Positions 34,213 through 44,530 of a stretch of DNA of 64,000 nucleotides are shown in pieces. The position numbers and the translations under genes are program-made. Numbering within the stretch: position 1 is the stretch's first letter; the number at the start of each line of letters is the position of its first letter. Source of the stretch: Mucilaginibacter straminoryzae (GTDB lineage: Bacteria > Bacteroidota > Bacteroidia > Sphingobacteriales > Sphingobacteriaceae); NCBI RefSeq assembly GCF_022953055.1, contig NZ_JALJEJ010000004.1, forward strand, positions 461,855 to 525,854, in the 5' to 3' direction. The notes beneath the pieces are model-generated. The model saw only the letters and a list, made by a program, of their open reading frames with translations, was not told the origin of the DNA and searched no databases.

Positions 34213-35862
34213 TTAAGATAAATATTTACCAACCAGCGGCATACGTCTGCCCATGCCAAATGCCTTCGGTGATACCCTTAAAATAGGCGGCGTCTGGTAA
34301 CGTTTGTGTTCAGAAGTATTTACCAGGCGCAGCACCCGGCGAACCAGTTGCTCATCATAACCCATCTGGATAATTTCTTTGGAAGAGCAGCGATGTTCGA
34401 TATACTCTGCCAGGATCTTATCCAGAATATCGTAATCCGGCAGCGAATCGCTGTCTTTCTGATCCGGCCTTAACTCGGCAGAAGGCGGCTTCACGATAGT
34501 ATTGATCGGAATGATCTCGCGCTCGCGGTTCAGGTATTTTGCCAGTTGGAAAACCTGCGTTTTAAACACGTCGCCCAGTACAGAAATACCACCGCACATG
34601 TCGCCATAAAGCGTACCATAACCTACAGCGGCTTCGCTTTTGTTAGAGGTATTAAGCAGGATGTATCCAAACTTGTTGCTCATAGCCATTAACAACACGG
34701 CACGTGTACGCGCCTGGATATTCTCTTCAGCAATGTTAAATGGCAATCCTTTGAACTGCGGTTCCAGCGCTTTTTCAAAGGCATCCGTGATATCTTTAAT
34801 TGGAATGGTTTGCGAAAGGCAGCCGAGGTTAGCTACGAGGTCTTCGGCATCTTTCAGCGAATGATCAGTCGAGAATTTCGAAGGCAGCAGCACCGCCATT
34901 ACATTTTGCGGCCCTAACGCTTCTGCAGCTAACGCACATACCACTGCCGAATCTATACCGCCTGATAAACCTAATATCGCTTTGCTGAAACCAGATTTGC
35001 TGAAGTAATCACGGATACCCAAAAGCAGCCCCAGGTGGATCTGCTCAATATCGCTTTGGCGTTCGGCCTTCAGCGTGATTGGCTGTTGGGCGACGATGGT
35101 ATCATCTTCCTTCAGCTCATAGTAAGCGATCGTCTCTTCAAAATAAGGTAGCTCGTCTATCAGTTCTCCCTTCTTGTCAAACACCAGCGAACCGCCATCG
35201 AAGATCAGTTCAGTATGTGCGCCGATGGTGTTCACATAAAATAATGGAAGCTGATACCGGGTTGCATTATCTTTTAATATCGCAATACGTTCTTCATCGT
35301 GGTTATACGCAAATGGCGAAGCTGCAATGTTGATCATCACATCCGGATTTTGCTCTATCAGCTTATCCATCGGGCGTGTCACATATAACGGATTTTCAAT
35401 ATCATTCCAAAGATCTTCACAAATGGTTAAAGCAATGCGATGCCCTTTATAATCGATACAATGAAACTCGGTCTCAGGTTCGAAATAGCGATACTCATCA
35501 AATACATCATAGTTCGGCAAAAGCGCTTTGTTAACTACCGACTGCACCTTACCGTCTGCAATAAAATAGGCGGAGTTGTTCAGGTCTTTGCCCTCTGGTT
35601 TGTGGTTATAGGTGGGTATACCAACTACACAAGCAATATCTATGCAAACTGCTGCTATTTTTTGTGCTGATTGCTCGCAAAGGTCTATAAACTCTTTAAA
35701 CTCCAGGAAATCCCTGGAAGGATAGCCGGGAATACACAACTCGCTGAATACGATCAGATCAGTTCCCTTACCTTTTGCTTCGGTAATAGCCTTGATGATC
35801 TTTTCTGTATTAGCATCGAAGTTGCCGATATGATAATTAAGCTGCGCCAGTGCGATCTTCAT
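34213..35862 (-). CDS. nadE: Glutamine-dependent NAD+ synthetase
   Basis: 549 residues. The N-terminal nitrilase-type glutaminase domain (about 1-270) has the Glu-Lys-Cys triad: Glu41 in VFSELCIPGYPS, Lys in VVNKALLPNYDVFDEYRYF and Cys in ALTICEDLWND. The C-terminal synthetase domain (about 280-549) has the ATP-pyrophosphatase loop LGLSGGIDSAV. It makes NAD+ from deamido-NAD, ATP and glutamine in the cytoplasm. Length is normal for the two-domain form. It is divergent from gldB, an arrangement I recall as recurrent in gliding Bacteroidota. Confidence 0.97.
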   Translation of the reverse strand: MKIALAQLNYHIGNFDANTEKIIKAITEAKGKGTDLIVFSELCIPGYPSRDFLEFKEFIDLCEQSAQKIAAVCIDIACVVGIPTYNHKPEGKDLNNSAYFIADGKVQSVVNKALLPNYDVFDEYRYFEPETEFHCIDYKGHRIALTICEDLWNDIENPLYVTRPMDKLIEQNPDVMINIAASPFAYNHDEERIAILKDNATRYQLPLFYVNTIGAHTELIFDGGSLVFDKKGELIDELPYFEETIAYYELKEDDTIVAQQPITLKAERQSDIEQIHLGLLLGIRDYFSKSGFSKAILGLSGGIDSAVVCALAAEALGPQNVMAVLLPSKFSTDHSLKDAEDLVANLGCLSQTIPIKDITDAFEKALEPQFKGLPFNIAEENIQARTRAVLLMAMSNKFGYILLNTSNKSEAAVGYGTLYGDMCGGISVLGDVFKTQVFQLAKYLNREREIIPINTIVKPPSAELRPDQKDSDSLPDYDILDKILAEYIEHRCSSKEIIQMGYDEQLVRRVLRLVNTSEHKRYQTPPILRVSPKAFGMGRRMPLVGKYLS

Positions 35863-35912
35863 AGAAGTGGTTTGATGTAAAACGTTGCCTTATAAATGCA
35901 ACTCAAAAGCAT

Positions 35913-35920
35913 TAATTTTG
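35913..35920 (+). promoter_or_regulatory. -7 box that decides the gldB start
   Basis: TAATTTTG matches TAnnTTTG and ends 11 bases before the ATG at 35932. The alternative ATG at 35896 lies upstream of the box, so it would not be in the transcript. Confidence 0.5.
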
Positions 35921-35931
35921 TTCAAAGGATA

Positions 35932-36984
35932 ATGATGACACCTACCCTGAGCAAATCAACGCAAATTTACCTAATTTTCATAGGTTTAATAATCTTAACG
36001 GCCTGTAATCGTAAAGGAAAAGTAGATGTAAGCAACATTCCGGTAACCGTAACAGTCGAGCGTTTCGACCATGATTTCGACCGTATGCGGACAGGTAACA
36101 TGCCGGTGCTTGCTATTGAATTACAAAAGAAATACGGCGTGTTTTACCAGGATTTCATCGAAAGGATATTACCGGCAGGCAGCACGCGAGATACCGCTTA
36201 CTTTGCTACGCTACGTAAGGTATTCGGCAATAAAGCCTACCTTGATCTAAAACACGAGGTAGACTCGGTTTACCCTAACCTGGATAAGCAAAACGAGGAA
36301 TTGACAGATGCTTTCCGGCGTATCGAATATTACTTCCACAAAAAGCAACTACCAAAGGTTTACGCCTACTTTTCAGGGTTTCAAACCCAGACGGCTATAG
36401 GGAATGGTTACGTAGGTATTGGGCTCGATCTGTTCCTCGGAGCAAAATCAAAGTTTTATCCGGCGCTGATCGAAAGCTTTCCGCGCTATATATCGCACCA
36501 CTTTACCCCGCAGAATATCACCCCGCGCGTGGTAGAGGCCATGCTCCGCGAAGACATGTATCCCGAACGCGATGCCGATAAAAGCCTGCTGCAAAAAATG
36601 ATCTATAATGGTAAGATTATGTACGCCATGGACCTGCTATTGCCTGATGTTCCGGACAGTGTAAAGATCCGCTACACAGAGCCGCAGATGAAGTGGTGCA
36701 AAACCTTTAAATCGCAGATTTGGGGTTACTTTCTTGAAGAAAACTTACTGTACGAAACCGACTATCAGAAAATACAGCAGTACTTAACCGACGCACCTTT
36801 TACGCCTGGACTGGGCGAGAAAAACGAATCTGCACCAAAATTGGGGGTTTGGACCGGATGGCAGATCGTCCGTCAATACATGGAGAAACACCCGGATGTA
36901 ACCCTGCCACAGTTATTGGGCATGACGGATGCGCAGAAGATACTGAACGATTCTAAATACCACCCGAAGCAGGGGGAAGAGTGA
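35932..36984 (+). CDS. gldB: Gliding motility lipoprotein GldB
   Basis: 350 residues from 35932 (ATG followed by a second ATG). Lipobox IILTAC. The body shows the GldB family layout: VTVERFDHDFDRM early, YFSGFQTQTAIGNGYVGIGLDLFLG and FPRYISHHFTPQNITPRVVEAMLRE in the middle (given in parts), and a C-terminal LGVWTGWQIVRQYMEKHP. It has a degenerate metalloprotease-like (DUF2268-type) fold. GldB is a membrane lipoprotein that supports gliding motility or type IX-dependent envelope work. The partner gene gldC is not seen next to it here. Confidence 0.93.
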   Translation: MMTPTLSKSTQIYLIFIGLIILTACNRKGKVDVSNIPVTVTVERFDHDFDRMRTGNMPVLAIELQKKYGVFYQDFIERILPAGSTRDTAYFATLRKVFGNKAYLDLKHEVDSVYPNLDKQNEELTDAFRRIEYYFHKKQLPKVYAYFSGFQTQTAIGNGYVGIGLDLFLGAKSKFYPALIESFPRYISHHFTPQNITPRVVEAMLREDMYPERDADKSLLQKMIYNGKIMYAMDLLLPDVPDSVKIRYTEPQMKWCKTFKSQIWGYFLEENLLYETDYQKIQQYLTDAPFTPGLGEKNESAPKLGVWTGWQIVRQYMEKHPDVTLPQLLGMTDAQKILNDSKYHPKQGEE

Positions 36985-37025
36985 TCGAATTTCGGATTTC
37001 GAATTTACAATTTCGAATATTTAAA
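36985..37025. repeat. TTCGAAT-rich intergenic repeat, copy 1
   Basis: Three overlapping versions of (A)TTTCGAAT directly after the gldB stop. The segment CAATTTCGAATATTT-AAGC recurs at 41866-41884 inside the ATP synthase operon, and a related copy is at 62365-62402. Confidence 0.6.
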
Positions 37026-37117
37026 GCTTGTGGTTAGTGAGATAACCCAACGAAAAGCGTACAAAATATTTTCTTCCACCTCACGCTAAGCGCTTGGCCC
37101 TAAACGCTAAACCCATT

Positions 37118-37150
37118 AAACACAAAAGCCACAGCTTACGCTATGGCCTT
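37118..37150 (-). terminator. Terminator after the 63-residue membrane gene
   Basis: An imperfect stem between AAGCCACAGC (37126-37135) and GCTATGGCCTT (37140-37150) is followed on the minus strand by TTTTGTGTTT. Confidence 0.6.
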
Positions 37151-37174
37151 GTTATATAAAAAGTTGAAGGCAAA

Positions 37175-37366
37175 TTATTGCAGCATCTTAAATACTGACT
37201 TGTACAGGGCAATGATAATGGCAATCACCAGGATCACGTTTGCGGCCCAAGACCAATAAGGCTCATCACCGGCAAAACGCAGATATACACCAACCAAGCC
37301 TAAGAATATAGCTACAGCTAAAAAAATGTAATGCTTTTCTGAATTTGCCTCTTGTATTGAACTCAT
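37175..37366 (-). CDS. Small two-helix membrane protein
   Basis: 63 residues, two membrane helices (~13-30 and ~38-58) separated by a short GDEPYWSW loop. No family recognised. It is a single gene with its own terminator, lying 68 bases downstream of the DUF4349 gene on the same strand. Confidence 0.65.
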   Translation of the reverse strand: MSSIQEANSEKHYIFLAVAIFLGLVGVYLRFAGDEPYWSWAANVILVIAIIIALYKSVFKMLQ

Positions 37367-37434
37367 TTCTTTTAAAAATTAAATTTCGTGACAAAAATAA
37401 AAATGTTTACCGAAACTAATAGCACAATTTCATT

Positions 37435-38307
37435 TTAAATATTCGCCGTGTTAAGTGTAGCTGTTCGTTTTCTTTTCCGGTAGTAAGCGATACCGAAGTA
37501 TAGCGCAAAAGCGCAGACGATCAGCAGCCATAAATTAGCAATAGCTAGCACAACGGATTGAAAGATCATAAAACCGTTACTAAACGCAACTTTAAGGCGT
37601 GTAAAAAATGGCGATGTATAGTTAGCAGGATCGTCATTCGCGATGATTTCCTTATTAATATGATTGCTTTGGTAAAAGCTTAAATCTACAATACTATACT
37701 TTACAGCTTCGTCGATTTTCATATTGGTGATCTGCTGATCGATCATATCATCTTTCAAATTCACTACTGCACCAGGGTCTCTAATCACGATTCGCCCTTT
37801 CTTTTGCTGGCTAATGATCTGATTACGGCTATTCAACTTCATCTGGGCAGCCAAGTAATCCAACGATTTATCATCAATATCCATTTTTCGTTCGGCGACG
37901 TATAACCCCATCTTACTCACTTCATCCATAAACTGGTTTAGTTTTACTGAAGGAACTTTAACCTCCAATTCCGCGACCGTCCGGATAGCAGAGACACGCA
38001 TCACCGAATCGTTGCTTACACGCGTATCTCTGGTGTTCTCTATACTTGAACTTACATGATGATGCATCACCATCCCCTGGTACAAGGTGGTAAGCGCGGT
38101 TAACTGCATACTGGTTTGCTCCACATTTCTCACCTTAAAGTTAATTGACGCGGTCTTGACCAGTTTAGGTTCGGTAGCGGACGATGCTGCGCTGTCCGCA
38201 GAACTGGCGAGATGATCGTTGTCATTATTGATTGGTTCGTACTTTCCTTTACAAGCGCCCAGCAGCAATAGGCTTGCTGCAATGGCTAATAATTGTCTGG
38301 TTTTCAT
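37435..38307 (-). CDS. DUF4349 lipoprotein
   Basis: 290 residues with a lipoprotein signal (Cys19 in LLLGACKG). The central region (about 50-235) is a DUF4349 domain: KTASINFKVRNVEQT, ELEVKVPSVKLNQFMDEVSKMG and ERKMDIDDKSLDYLAAQ point to long helices and a coiled coil. Near the C terminus there is one membrane helix (~255-275) followed by basic residues (YRKRKRT). It is thus anchored at both ends. Function unknown. The inverted repeat GGATTAAT-N9-ATTAATCC (38316-38340) lies immediately upstream and may be an operator. Confidence 0.85.
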   Translation of the reverse strand: MKTRQLLAIAASLLLLGACKGKYEPINNDNDHLASSADSAASSATEPKLVKTASINFKVRNVEQTSMQLTALTTLYQGMVMHHHVSSSIENTRDTRVSNDSVMRVSAIRTVAELEVKVPSVKLNQFMDEVSKMGLYVAERKMDIDDKSLDYLAAQMKLNSRNQIISQQKKGRIVIRDPGAVVNLKDDMIDQQITNMKIDEAVKYSIVDLSFYQSNHINKEIIANDDPANYTSPFFTRLKVAFSNGFMIFQSVVLAIANLWLLIVCAFALYFGIAYYRKRKRTATLNTANI

Positions 38308-38491
38308 AATGATCAGGATTAATGGTTTTAGTATTAATCCGCCTGAAAGGAAAGAAGTAACCTATTGTGATGAGAATGTTACTTACGTTGGGCACCCGCT
38401 ACAAGTGGGTGACGGCTTTGGAAAGAGAGTTGGCATTGCCGCGTCCAGATAGACAACGGGATACTCGACTAAATAATAAATAATCTATTTT
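38308..38491. other. Non-coding region upstream of the DUF4349 gene
   Basis: It contains the 8-bp inverted repeat at 38316-38340, a small hairpin (CACCCG ... TGGGTG near 38392-38412), and no credible gene. The remainder is unexplained sequence that could be remnant repeat DNA. Confidence 0.4.
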
Positions 38492-38615
38492 GTCATGCAG
38501 AGCGCAGCGAAGCATCTGCACGTCAATTATCAATTCGGGGTATCACTGCTTTTTGAAGTAATCATTTAGTATTTAAAATTAAAGTTAACAGATTCTTCGC
38601 TACGCTCTGAATGAC
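38492..38615. repeat. Palindromic intergenic repeat (REP/MITE-like), 124 bp
   Basis: The 27-base ends (38492-38518 and 38589-38615) are inverted copies with three mismatches. They begin GTCATGCAGAGCG and end CGCTCTGAATGAC. Between them is AT-rich sequence with no ORF. Similar in layout to the 95-bp element at 11101-11195. It lies downstream of the atp operon terminator. Confidence 0.75.
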
Positions 38616-38640
38616 AACAAAGTCGTTGGCATATTTACAG

Positions 38641-38670
38641 AAAAAGCCGCTTTATTACTAAAGCGGCTTT
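38641..38670 (-). terminator. Terminator of the ATP synthase operon
   Basis: AAAGCCGCTTTA (38643-38654) and TAAAGCGGCTTT (38659-38670) form a perfect 12-bp stem with a four-base loop. A short T run follows on the minus strand. Confidence 0.85.
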
Positions 38671-38707
38671 CAATATTTTCGAATCCTCCCAACGGGGTGG
38701 GATTTAT

Positions 38708-39595
38708 TTATCCGTTGGACAGGGCAGCAGCACCGCTCACAATCTCGGTAAGCTCGGTGGTAATTGCAGCCTGGCGTGCCTGGTTGTAAGACAGTTTCAG
38801 GTTACGTAATAACTCGCCTGCGTTATCTGTTGCTTTATCCATAGCCGTCATACGTGCACCATGTTCAGAAGCATGTGAATCCAGAACGGCACGGTATAGC
38901 TGAATTTTGATATTCTTAGGAATCAGCTGCTCTACAATGGCTTCCTGCGAAGGCTCCAGAATATAATCCACCTGCGAAGCAGCTTTTACCTGCTCTTTAG
39001 TTTCAGTTTTAGGAACCGGAAGCAATTGTTCGGTGGTCAGGATCTGAACAGCGGCATTACGGAAGTGGTTATATACTAACTCTACGCGGTCATAATCACC
39101 ATTCACGAAACCTTGCATAATGCTTTCGGTAACCTTAGAAACAGTCGTAAAGTTCAGATCGCTATAAACCTCGTTATTATTCCCGATTACGTTAAAGCGG
39201 CGTTTCTCGTAATACTCCTGCGCTTTTTTACCAATAGCTACAATAGAAACATTACCGGCACGGTGCTGCGCAGCATACTTTTCTGAAATTAACAGGTTAG
39301 TAGCTTTTATAGCATTGGCATTAAATGCACCCGCTAAGCCCCGGTTAGAGGTAACCACCACGATTAGTACACGTACGGGCTCGCGTTCCTGCAAGTACGG
39401 AGATGAACCCTCCTCAAGGCTTGCAGAAAGGTTAGCCAGCATTTCCTTCAGCTTGGTAGCATACGGGCGCAGCTGTACAATAGCATTGGTTGCACGCTTC
39501 AACTTAGCAGCAGAAACCATTTTCATGGCTTTTGTGATCTGCTGTGTAGAGTTTACAGATGCAATACGATTTCTTACTTCCTTTAAATTCGCCAT
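38708..39595 (-). CDS. atpG: ATP synthase gamma subunit
   Basis: 295 residues. Central shaft of F1, transmitting rotation from the c ring. N-terminal coiled-coil: ANLKEVRNRIASVNSTQQITKAMKMV region (given in part), and C-terminal helix with MTAMDKATDNAGELLRNL, both family signatures. It is the last gene of the operon, 79 bases after atpA. The gap contains tandem repeat-like words (39602-39674). Confidence 0.97.
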   Translation of the reverse strand: MANLKEVRNRIASVNSTQQITKAMKMVSAAKLKRATNAIVQLRPYATKLKEMLANLSASLEEGSSPYLQEREPVRVLIVVVTSNRGLAGAFNANAIKATNLLISEKYAAQHRAGNVSIVAIGKKAQEYYEKRRFNVIGNNNEVYSDLNFTTVSKVTESIMQGFVNGDYDRVELVYNHFRNAAVQILTTEQLLPVPKTETKEQVKAASQVDYILEPSQEAIVEQLIPKNIKIQLYRAVLDSHASEHGARMTAMDKATDNAGELLRNLKLSYNQARQAAITTELTEIVSGAAALSNG

Positions 39596-39601
39596 TTATC
39601 T

Positions 39602-39674
39602 TTTAGTTTCCAGTGATGAGTTACGAGTATCGAGTTTATTTACCCGCAACTCGCAACTCAAAACACGCAACTGA
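39602..39674. repeat. Degenerate tandem words between atpA and atpG
   Basis: Contains CAACTCGCAACTCAAAACACGCAACT and, in the first half, GAGTTACGAGTATCGAGTT, short repeats of an A(A)CTCGC / GAGTTACGAG type on both strands. It is similar in style to other repeats in this window. Confidence 0.45.
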
Positions 39675-41249
<1,575 letters not shown>

Positions 41250-41295
41250 TTGATTTATTTTTTAGCGTTTGCTTATACTTTAATTATTAAACTGC

Positions 41296-41832
41296 CTATG
41301 CGGCAAAATCTTTTTTCAACTTCTTTAAGCTGCCGGAAACACTGGTATCGACCTGTTTATCGCCAACGGTTAAAATAAACCCGCCGATCAGCGCCGGATC
41401 TACCTTTTCGTTCAGGATAACTTCGCCCCCGCTTACTCTTTTCACCTCTGCCATAACAGCTGCGCGGTTTGCTTCAGAAAGCGGCGACGCAGATACTACA
41501 GTGGCATTGGTAATGTTCTTTTTAACATCGTACTGGTTCACAAACTCCAATGCTGTAGGATACAAAATCTCAGCACGGCTTTTGTTCACCATGATCTTAA
41601 AGAACGCAATAGTTGCCTGGGTTACCTTACCACCAAAGATAGCTTCCAGTATTTTCACCTTCTTATCATGAGCGATAATCGGGTTACGTAATACGGCCTG
41701 CAGCTCTGGATTTGCTCTAAGTGTTTGTACGAAAAAAGCCATATCAGCCTTCACACCTTCCAGGTTATTTTGCTCCTGGGCAAGGTCGATCAGTGATTTA
41801 GCGTACCTGACAGCAACTGTTGTTTCAGACAT
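41296..41832 (-). CDS. atpH: ATP synthase delta subunit
   Basis: 178 residues. Peripheral stator subunit joining b to alpha. Family motifs: AVRYAKSLIDLAQEQ at the N terminus, NPIIAHDKKVKIL in the middle, and the C-terminal VDPALIGGFILTVGDKQVDTS. Located between atpF and atpA, in the usual order. Confidence 0.96.
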   Translation of the reverse strand: MSETTVAVRYAKSLIDLAQEQNNLEGVKADMAFFVQTLRANPELQAVLRNPIIAHDKKVKILEAIFGGKVTQATIAFFKIMVNKSRAEILYPTALEFVNQYDVKKNITNATVVSASPLSEANRAAVMAEVKRVSGGEVILNEKVDPALIGGFILTVGDKQVDTSVSGSLKKLKKDFAA

Positions 41833-41843
41833 ATCTTCTTTTA

Positions 41844-41926
41844 AAATTCGAATTTCGAATGTTCAATTTCGAATATTTCAAGCGGGACTTGATTTCGAAA
41901 TCCCAAATCCGACATTCGAAATCGGT
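41844..41926. repeat. TTCGAAT-rich repeat inside the atp operon, copy 2
   Basis: Several AATTTCGAAT and CGAAATC words lie between atpF and atpH. The first half matches the copy after gldB (36985-37025); the second half (ATTTCGAAATCCCAAATCCG) resembles 62365-62402. It lengthens the atpF-atpH gap to 95 bases. Confidence 0.6.
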
Positions 41927-41927
41927 A

Positions 41928-42437
41928 TTATCCTATTTTAACTTCTTTCAGCAGGTCGGCAACAAGTGCGTCCTGTTGTGTTTTATTTTCTAATTGCTTT
42001 TGCAGCACTTTCTCTGCAATCTCGATTGAAAGGCTAGCAACCTGCTCTTTTACGCTTGCCAGTGCAATTGCTTTCTGGTTGTTGATCTCGATGCTTGCTT
42101 TCTCGATCATACGGGCGCCTTCTGCTTGTGCAGCTTCTTTAGCCTCGTTAATGATCTGGTCTTTCATCTGGCGTGCCTCTTTCAAGATCAGGTCGCGCTC
42201 TGCACGTGCCTGTTTCAGCAACTGCTCATTCTCATTAGTTAAACGAGCCATTTCTTCTTTAGCTGCTTCTGCTTTCAGCAAAGCATCTTCGATAGAACGC
42301 TCGCGCTCGGTAATGGCAGCCATAATTGGTTTCCAGGCAAATTTACCAAGCAGAACCAGCAAAATGACAAAGGCAACCAGCGCCCAAACCACAAAGCCTA
42401 AATGATCATTTAATAAGTTTTCGAATAACTCTCCCAT
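41928..42437 (-). CDS. atpF: ATP synthase b subunit
   Basis: 169 residues: one N-terminal membrane helix (about 14-33, FVVWALVAFVILLVLLG), then a long polar helix rich in Glu/Lys/Arg/Ala forming the stator stalk. Lies between atpE and atpH, with an 80-base gap to atpE. Confidence 0.96.
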   Translation of the reverse strand: MGELFENLLNDHLGFVVWALVAFVILLVLLGKFAWKPIMAAITERERSIEDALLKAEAAKEEMARLTNENEQLLKQARAERDLILKEARQMKDQIINEAKEAAQAEGARMIEKASIEINNQKAIALASVKEQVASLSIEIAEKVLQKQLENKTQQDALVADLLKEVKIG

Positions 42438-42516
42438 TATCTTATAAAATCTTTAAATAACTTTTAATAAAGCAAAGCCTGCCGCCAACCGCTGCAAGCT
42501 CTGCTTTTAGCGGCAA

Positions 42517-42741
<225 letters not shown>

Positions 42742-42769
42742 TTAAATATAGTGTATAATTATTTGCAAA

Positions 42770-43849
42770 TTAATGATGGTGTTCTTCTACCGCTGTACCG
42801 ATAAACAAAGCGGTAAGCATAGTAAAGATAAACGCCTGCAGAAACGCCACCAGCAACTCCAACACATCCATAAATAATACGAAGGCAACAGATACCGGCG
42901 CAATCAGCAGTGATTTAAATATGAATATTAAAGATATTAAGCTTAATACGATGATGTGGCCTGCAGAGATGTTCGCATACAAACGAATCATCAACGCGAA
43001 CGGACGAGAGATAATACCAATCAACTCCACAGGGATCATGATAGGGTATAACCACAGCGGCACGTCTGGTAAAAAGATGTGTTTCCAGTAGTATTTGTTC
43101 GCGCTGAAGTTTACCACCAACAAAACGATAGTTGCCAGCACAAAAGTGAACAGGATGTTACCGGTTACGTTAGCACCTCCCGGGAAGATCGGGATCAGGC
43201 CCAACAGGTTGTTGATCCAGATAAAGAAGAAGATGGTTAACAGCACGGGCATATACTTGCTGTACTTGTAACCAATATTCGGGCGGGCAATTTCGTCACG
43301 AACGAAAAGGATCACCGGTTCTATTAAAGATTGGAAACCTTTAGGCGCTTTACCTGTACGTTTCTTGTAGGTAGAAGCTACACTGAGGAAGATGATCAGC
43401 AGCAGCAACCCAGCAATCCACATTGCGATTACGTTTTTGGTAATAGAGAAGTCGTAGATCTTTTTCGAAGTCTCTTTATCTACTTCTCCATTGGCACCCA
43501 CCACGCGGATCTTGTCATCCACCAGTTTGTAAGTATAATACTTACCCTGGTACGGTTTCGCACCGTGCTCGAATGCGGCACCCGAGAAGTTCTCGATACC
43601 CTTATCGGTGTAAAGGATTACCGGTAGCGGGAAAGACACTTCGCCGCCTACATGCCAGTAATGAGAGTCAGCAATGTGCTCCAGAATGGCAGTGGTTGGA
43701 TTAAAAGCCTCTTCTTTGGCATTTTTTTCTTCTACACCCGCTTTCTCGCTTTGTATAGCGAAACTTTTACAAGCAAATACTGATAGAAAAACGCTTAAAA
43801 TAACGCTGAAAGCAAGTTTTTTTGAGTTCAAAATGTGGCTAAAATCCAT
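42770..43849 (-). CDS. atpB: ATP synthase a subunit with long N-terminal extension
   Basis: 359 residues, longer than the ~270 of E. coli. The extra part is an N-terminal signal-like helix (~12-28) followed by about 110 polar residues, as is usual in Bacteroidota, before five membrane helices. The conserved Arg is in SRPFALMIRLYANISAGH. The C-terminus is His-rich (EEHHH). Confidence 0.95.
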   Translation of the reverse strand: MDFSHILNSKKLAFSVILSVFLSVFACKSFAIQSEKAGVEEKNAKEEAFNPTTAILEHIADSHYWHVGGEVSFPLPVILYTDKGIENFSGAAFEHGAKPYQGKYYTYKLVDDKIRVVGANGEVDKETSKKIYDFSITKNVIAMWIAGLLLLIIFLSVASTYKKRTGKAPKGFQSLIEPVILFVRDEIARPNIGYKYSKYMPVLLTIFFFIWINNLLGLIPIFPGGANVTGNILFTFVLATIVLLVVNFSANKYYWKHIFLPDVPLWLYPIMIPVELIGIISRPFALMIRLYANISAGHIIVLSLISLIFIFKSLLIAPVSVAFVLFMDVLELLVAFLQAFIFTMLTALFIGTAVEEHHH

Positions 43850-43863
43850 CTATTAAAAGATTT

Positions 43864-44241
43864 TTACTTTTTATTTTGGACGCGCAAGTTACTCAATAGT
43901 GTATATATTTCAAAGGCTGTAAAGCATAAATACAGATAAAAAAAATTGAGTATGAAAAGCGGGCCGTTCAGGGGCATTTTTTTAATATAAACAAGGGCAA
44001 AAGTCATGCATGCTAAAAGCTTAATGGTAGTAGCACCCATAAACACCTGCACGCCTAATTTAGCGTCTTTTTGTTGACCGATGATTACGCTTATGCAAAC
44101 AATAAAAGTGATCCCGAAGAAGAATAGAAATATCGGCCAGAACCCGGCGATCAATAAGTCGGGGCGGTAAAAGGCAGCAATGGCAGGCAAAGCGGCGATA
44201 AGGAGGCTGGCGATGAAAAGTGTTAGTAAAAACCGGGTCAA
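43864..44241 (-). CDS. Accessory membrane protein of the atp operon
   Basis: 125 residues, four hydrophobic segments (about 5-22, 33-50, 65-85, 92-110). It starts with TTG at 44241, which overlaps the TGA stop of the preceding gene (TTGA), consistent with translational coupling. It is located where AtpI-type assembly proteins sit in other bacteria. Identity not certain; an AtpI-like role is inferred from position and topology. Confidence 0.75.
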   Translation of the reverse strand: MTRFLLTLFIASLLIAALPAIAAFYRPDLLIAGFWPIFLFFFGITFIVCISVIIGQQKDAKLGVQVFMGATTIKLLACMTFALVYIKKMPLNGPLFILNFFYLYLCFTAFEIYTLLSNLRVQNKK

Positions 44242-44465
44242 TCTTTTAATGATTTGATGACAAGGTACAAAGATATAAAAACACCGGTAAGCGAAAGCAT
44301 CGCTGTTACCCAGGCCGTGTCATGCTTCTGGTACTGGTCTATCTTATAACCAATAAACGTCATTACCCCTATAATGGCAAACATCTGGAAAGCGATGCCA
44401 CTATATTTAATATAATTGTTGACGGGTTTGTTATCGGTTCCGTTATCTTTTTTGGGTTCGGCCAT
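44238..44465 (-). CDS. AtpZ/AtpI-family small membrane protein
   Basis: 75 residues from the ATG at 44465 (MAEPKKDNG); a TTG two codons earlier is also open. Polar N-terminus, then two helices: YIKYSGIAFQMFAIIGVMTFIG and the pair-ending YLVIKSLKD. The YSG-AFQM pattern is typical of AtpZ/AtpI proteins, which aid rotor assembly or Mg2+ supply. First gene of the atp operon. Confidence 0.85.
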   Translation of the reverse strand: MAEPKKDNGTDNKPVNNYIKYSGIAFQMFAIIGVMTFIGYKIDQYQKHDTAWVTAMLSLTGVFISLYLVIKSLKD

Positions 44466-44468
44466 GCA

Positions 44469-44476
44469 CAAAAATA
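44469..44476 (-). promoter_or_regulatory. -7 box of the ATP synthase operon
   Basis: TATTTTTG on the minus strand, three bases before the ATG at 44465. If used, the mRNA would start at or next to the ATG. No TTG at the -33 distance. Confidence 0.45.
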
Positions 44477-44530
44477 TTCATCCTGTTGTTTAGTATTTAG
44501 TAAATTAGCAAGTCTTTTATAAACATCGCA

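Noticed and set aside
43864..44465. Calling both upstream atp genes AtpI
   Set aside because: Only the 75-residue protein shows the AtpZ/AtpI-like pattern; the 125-residue neighbour is called only by topology and position.
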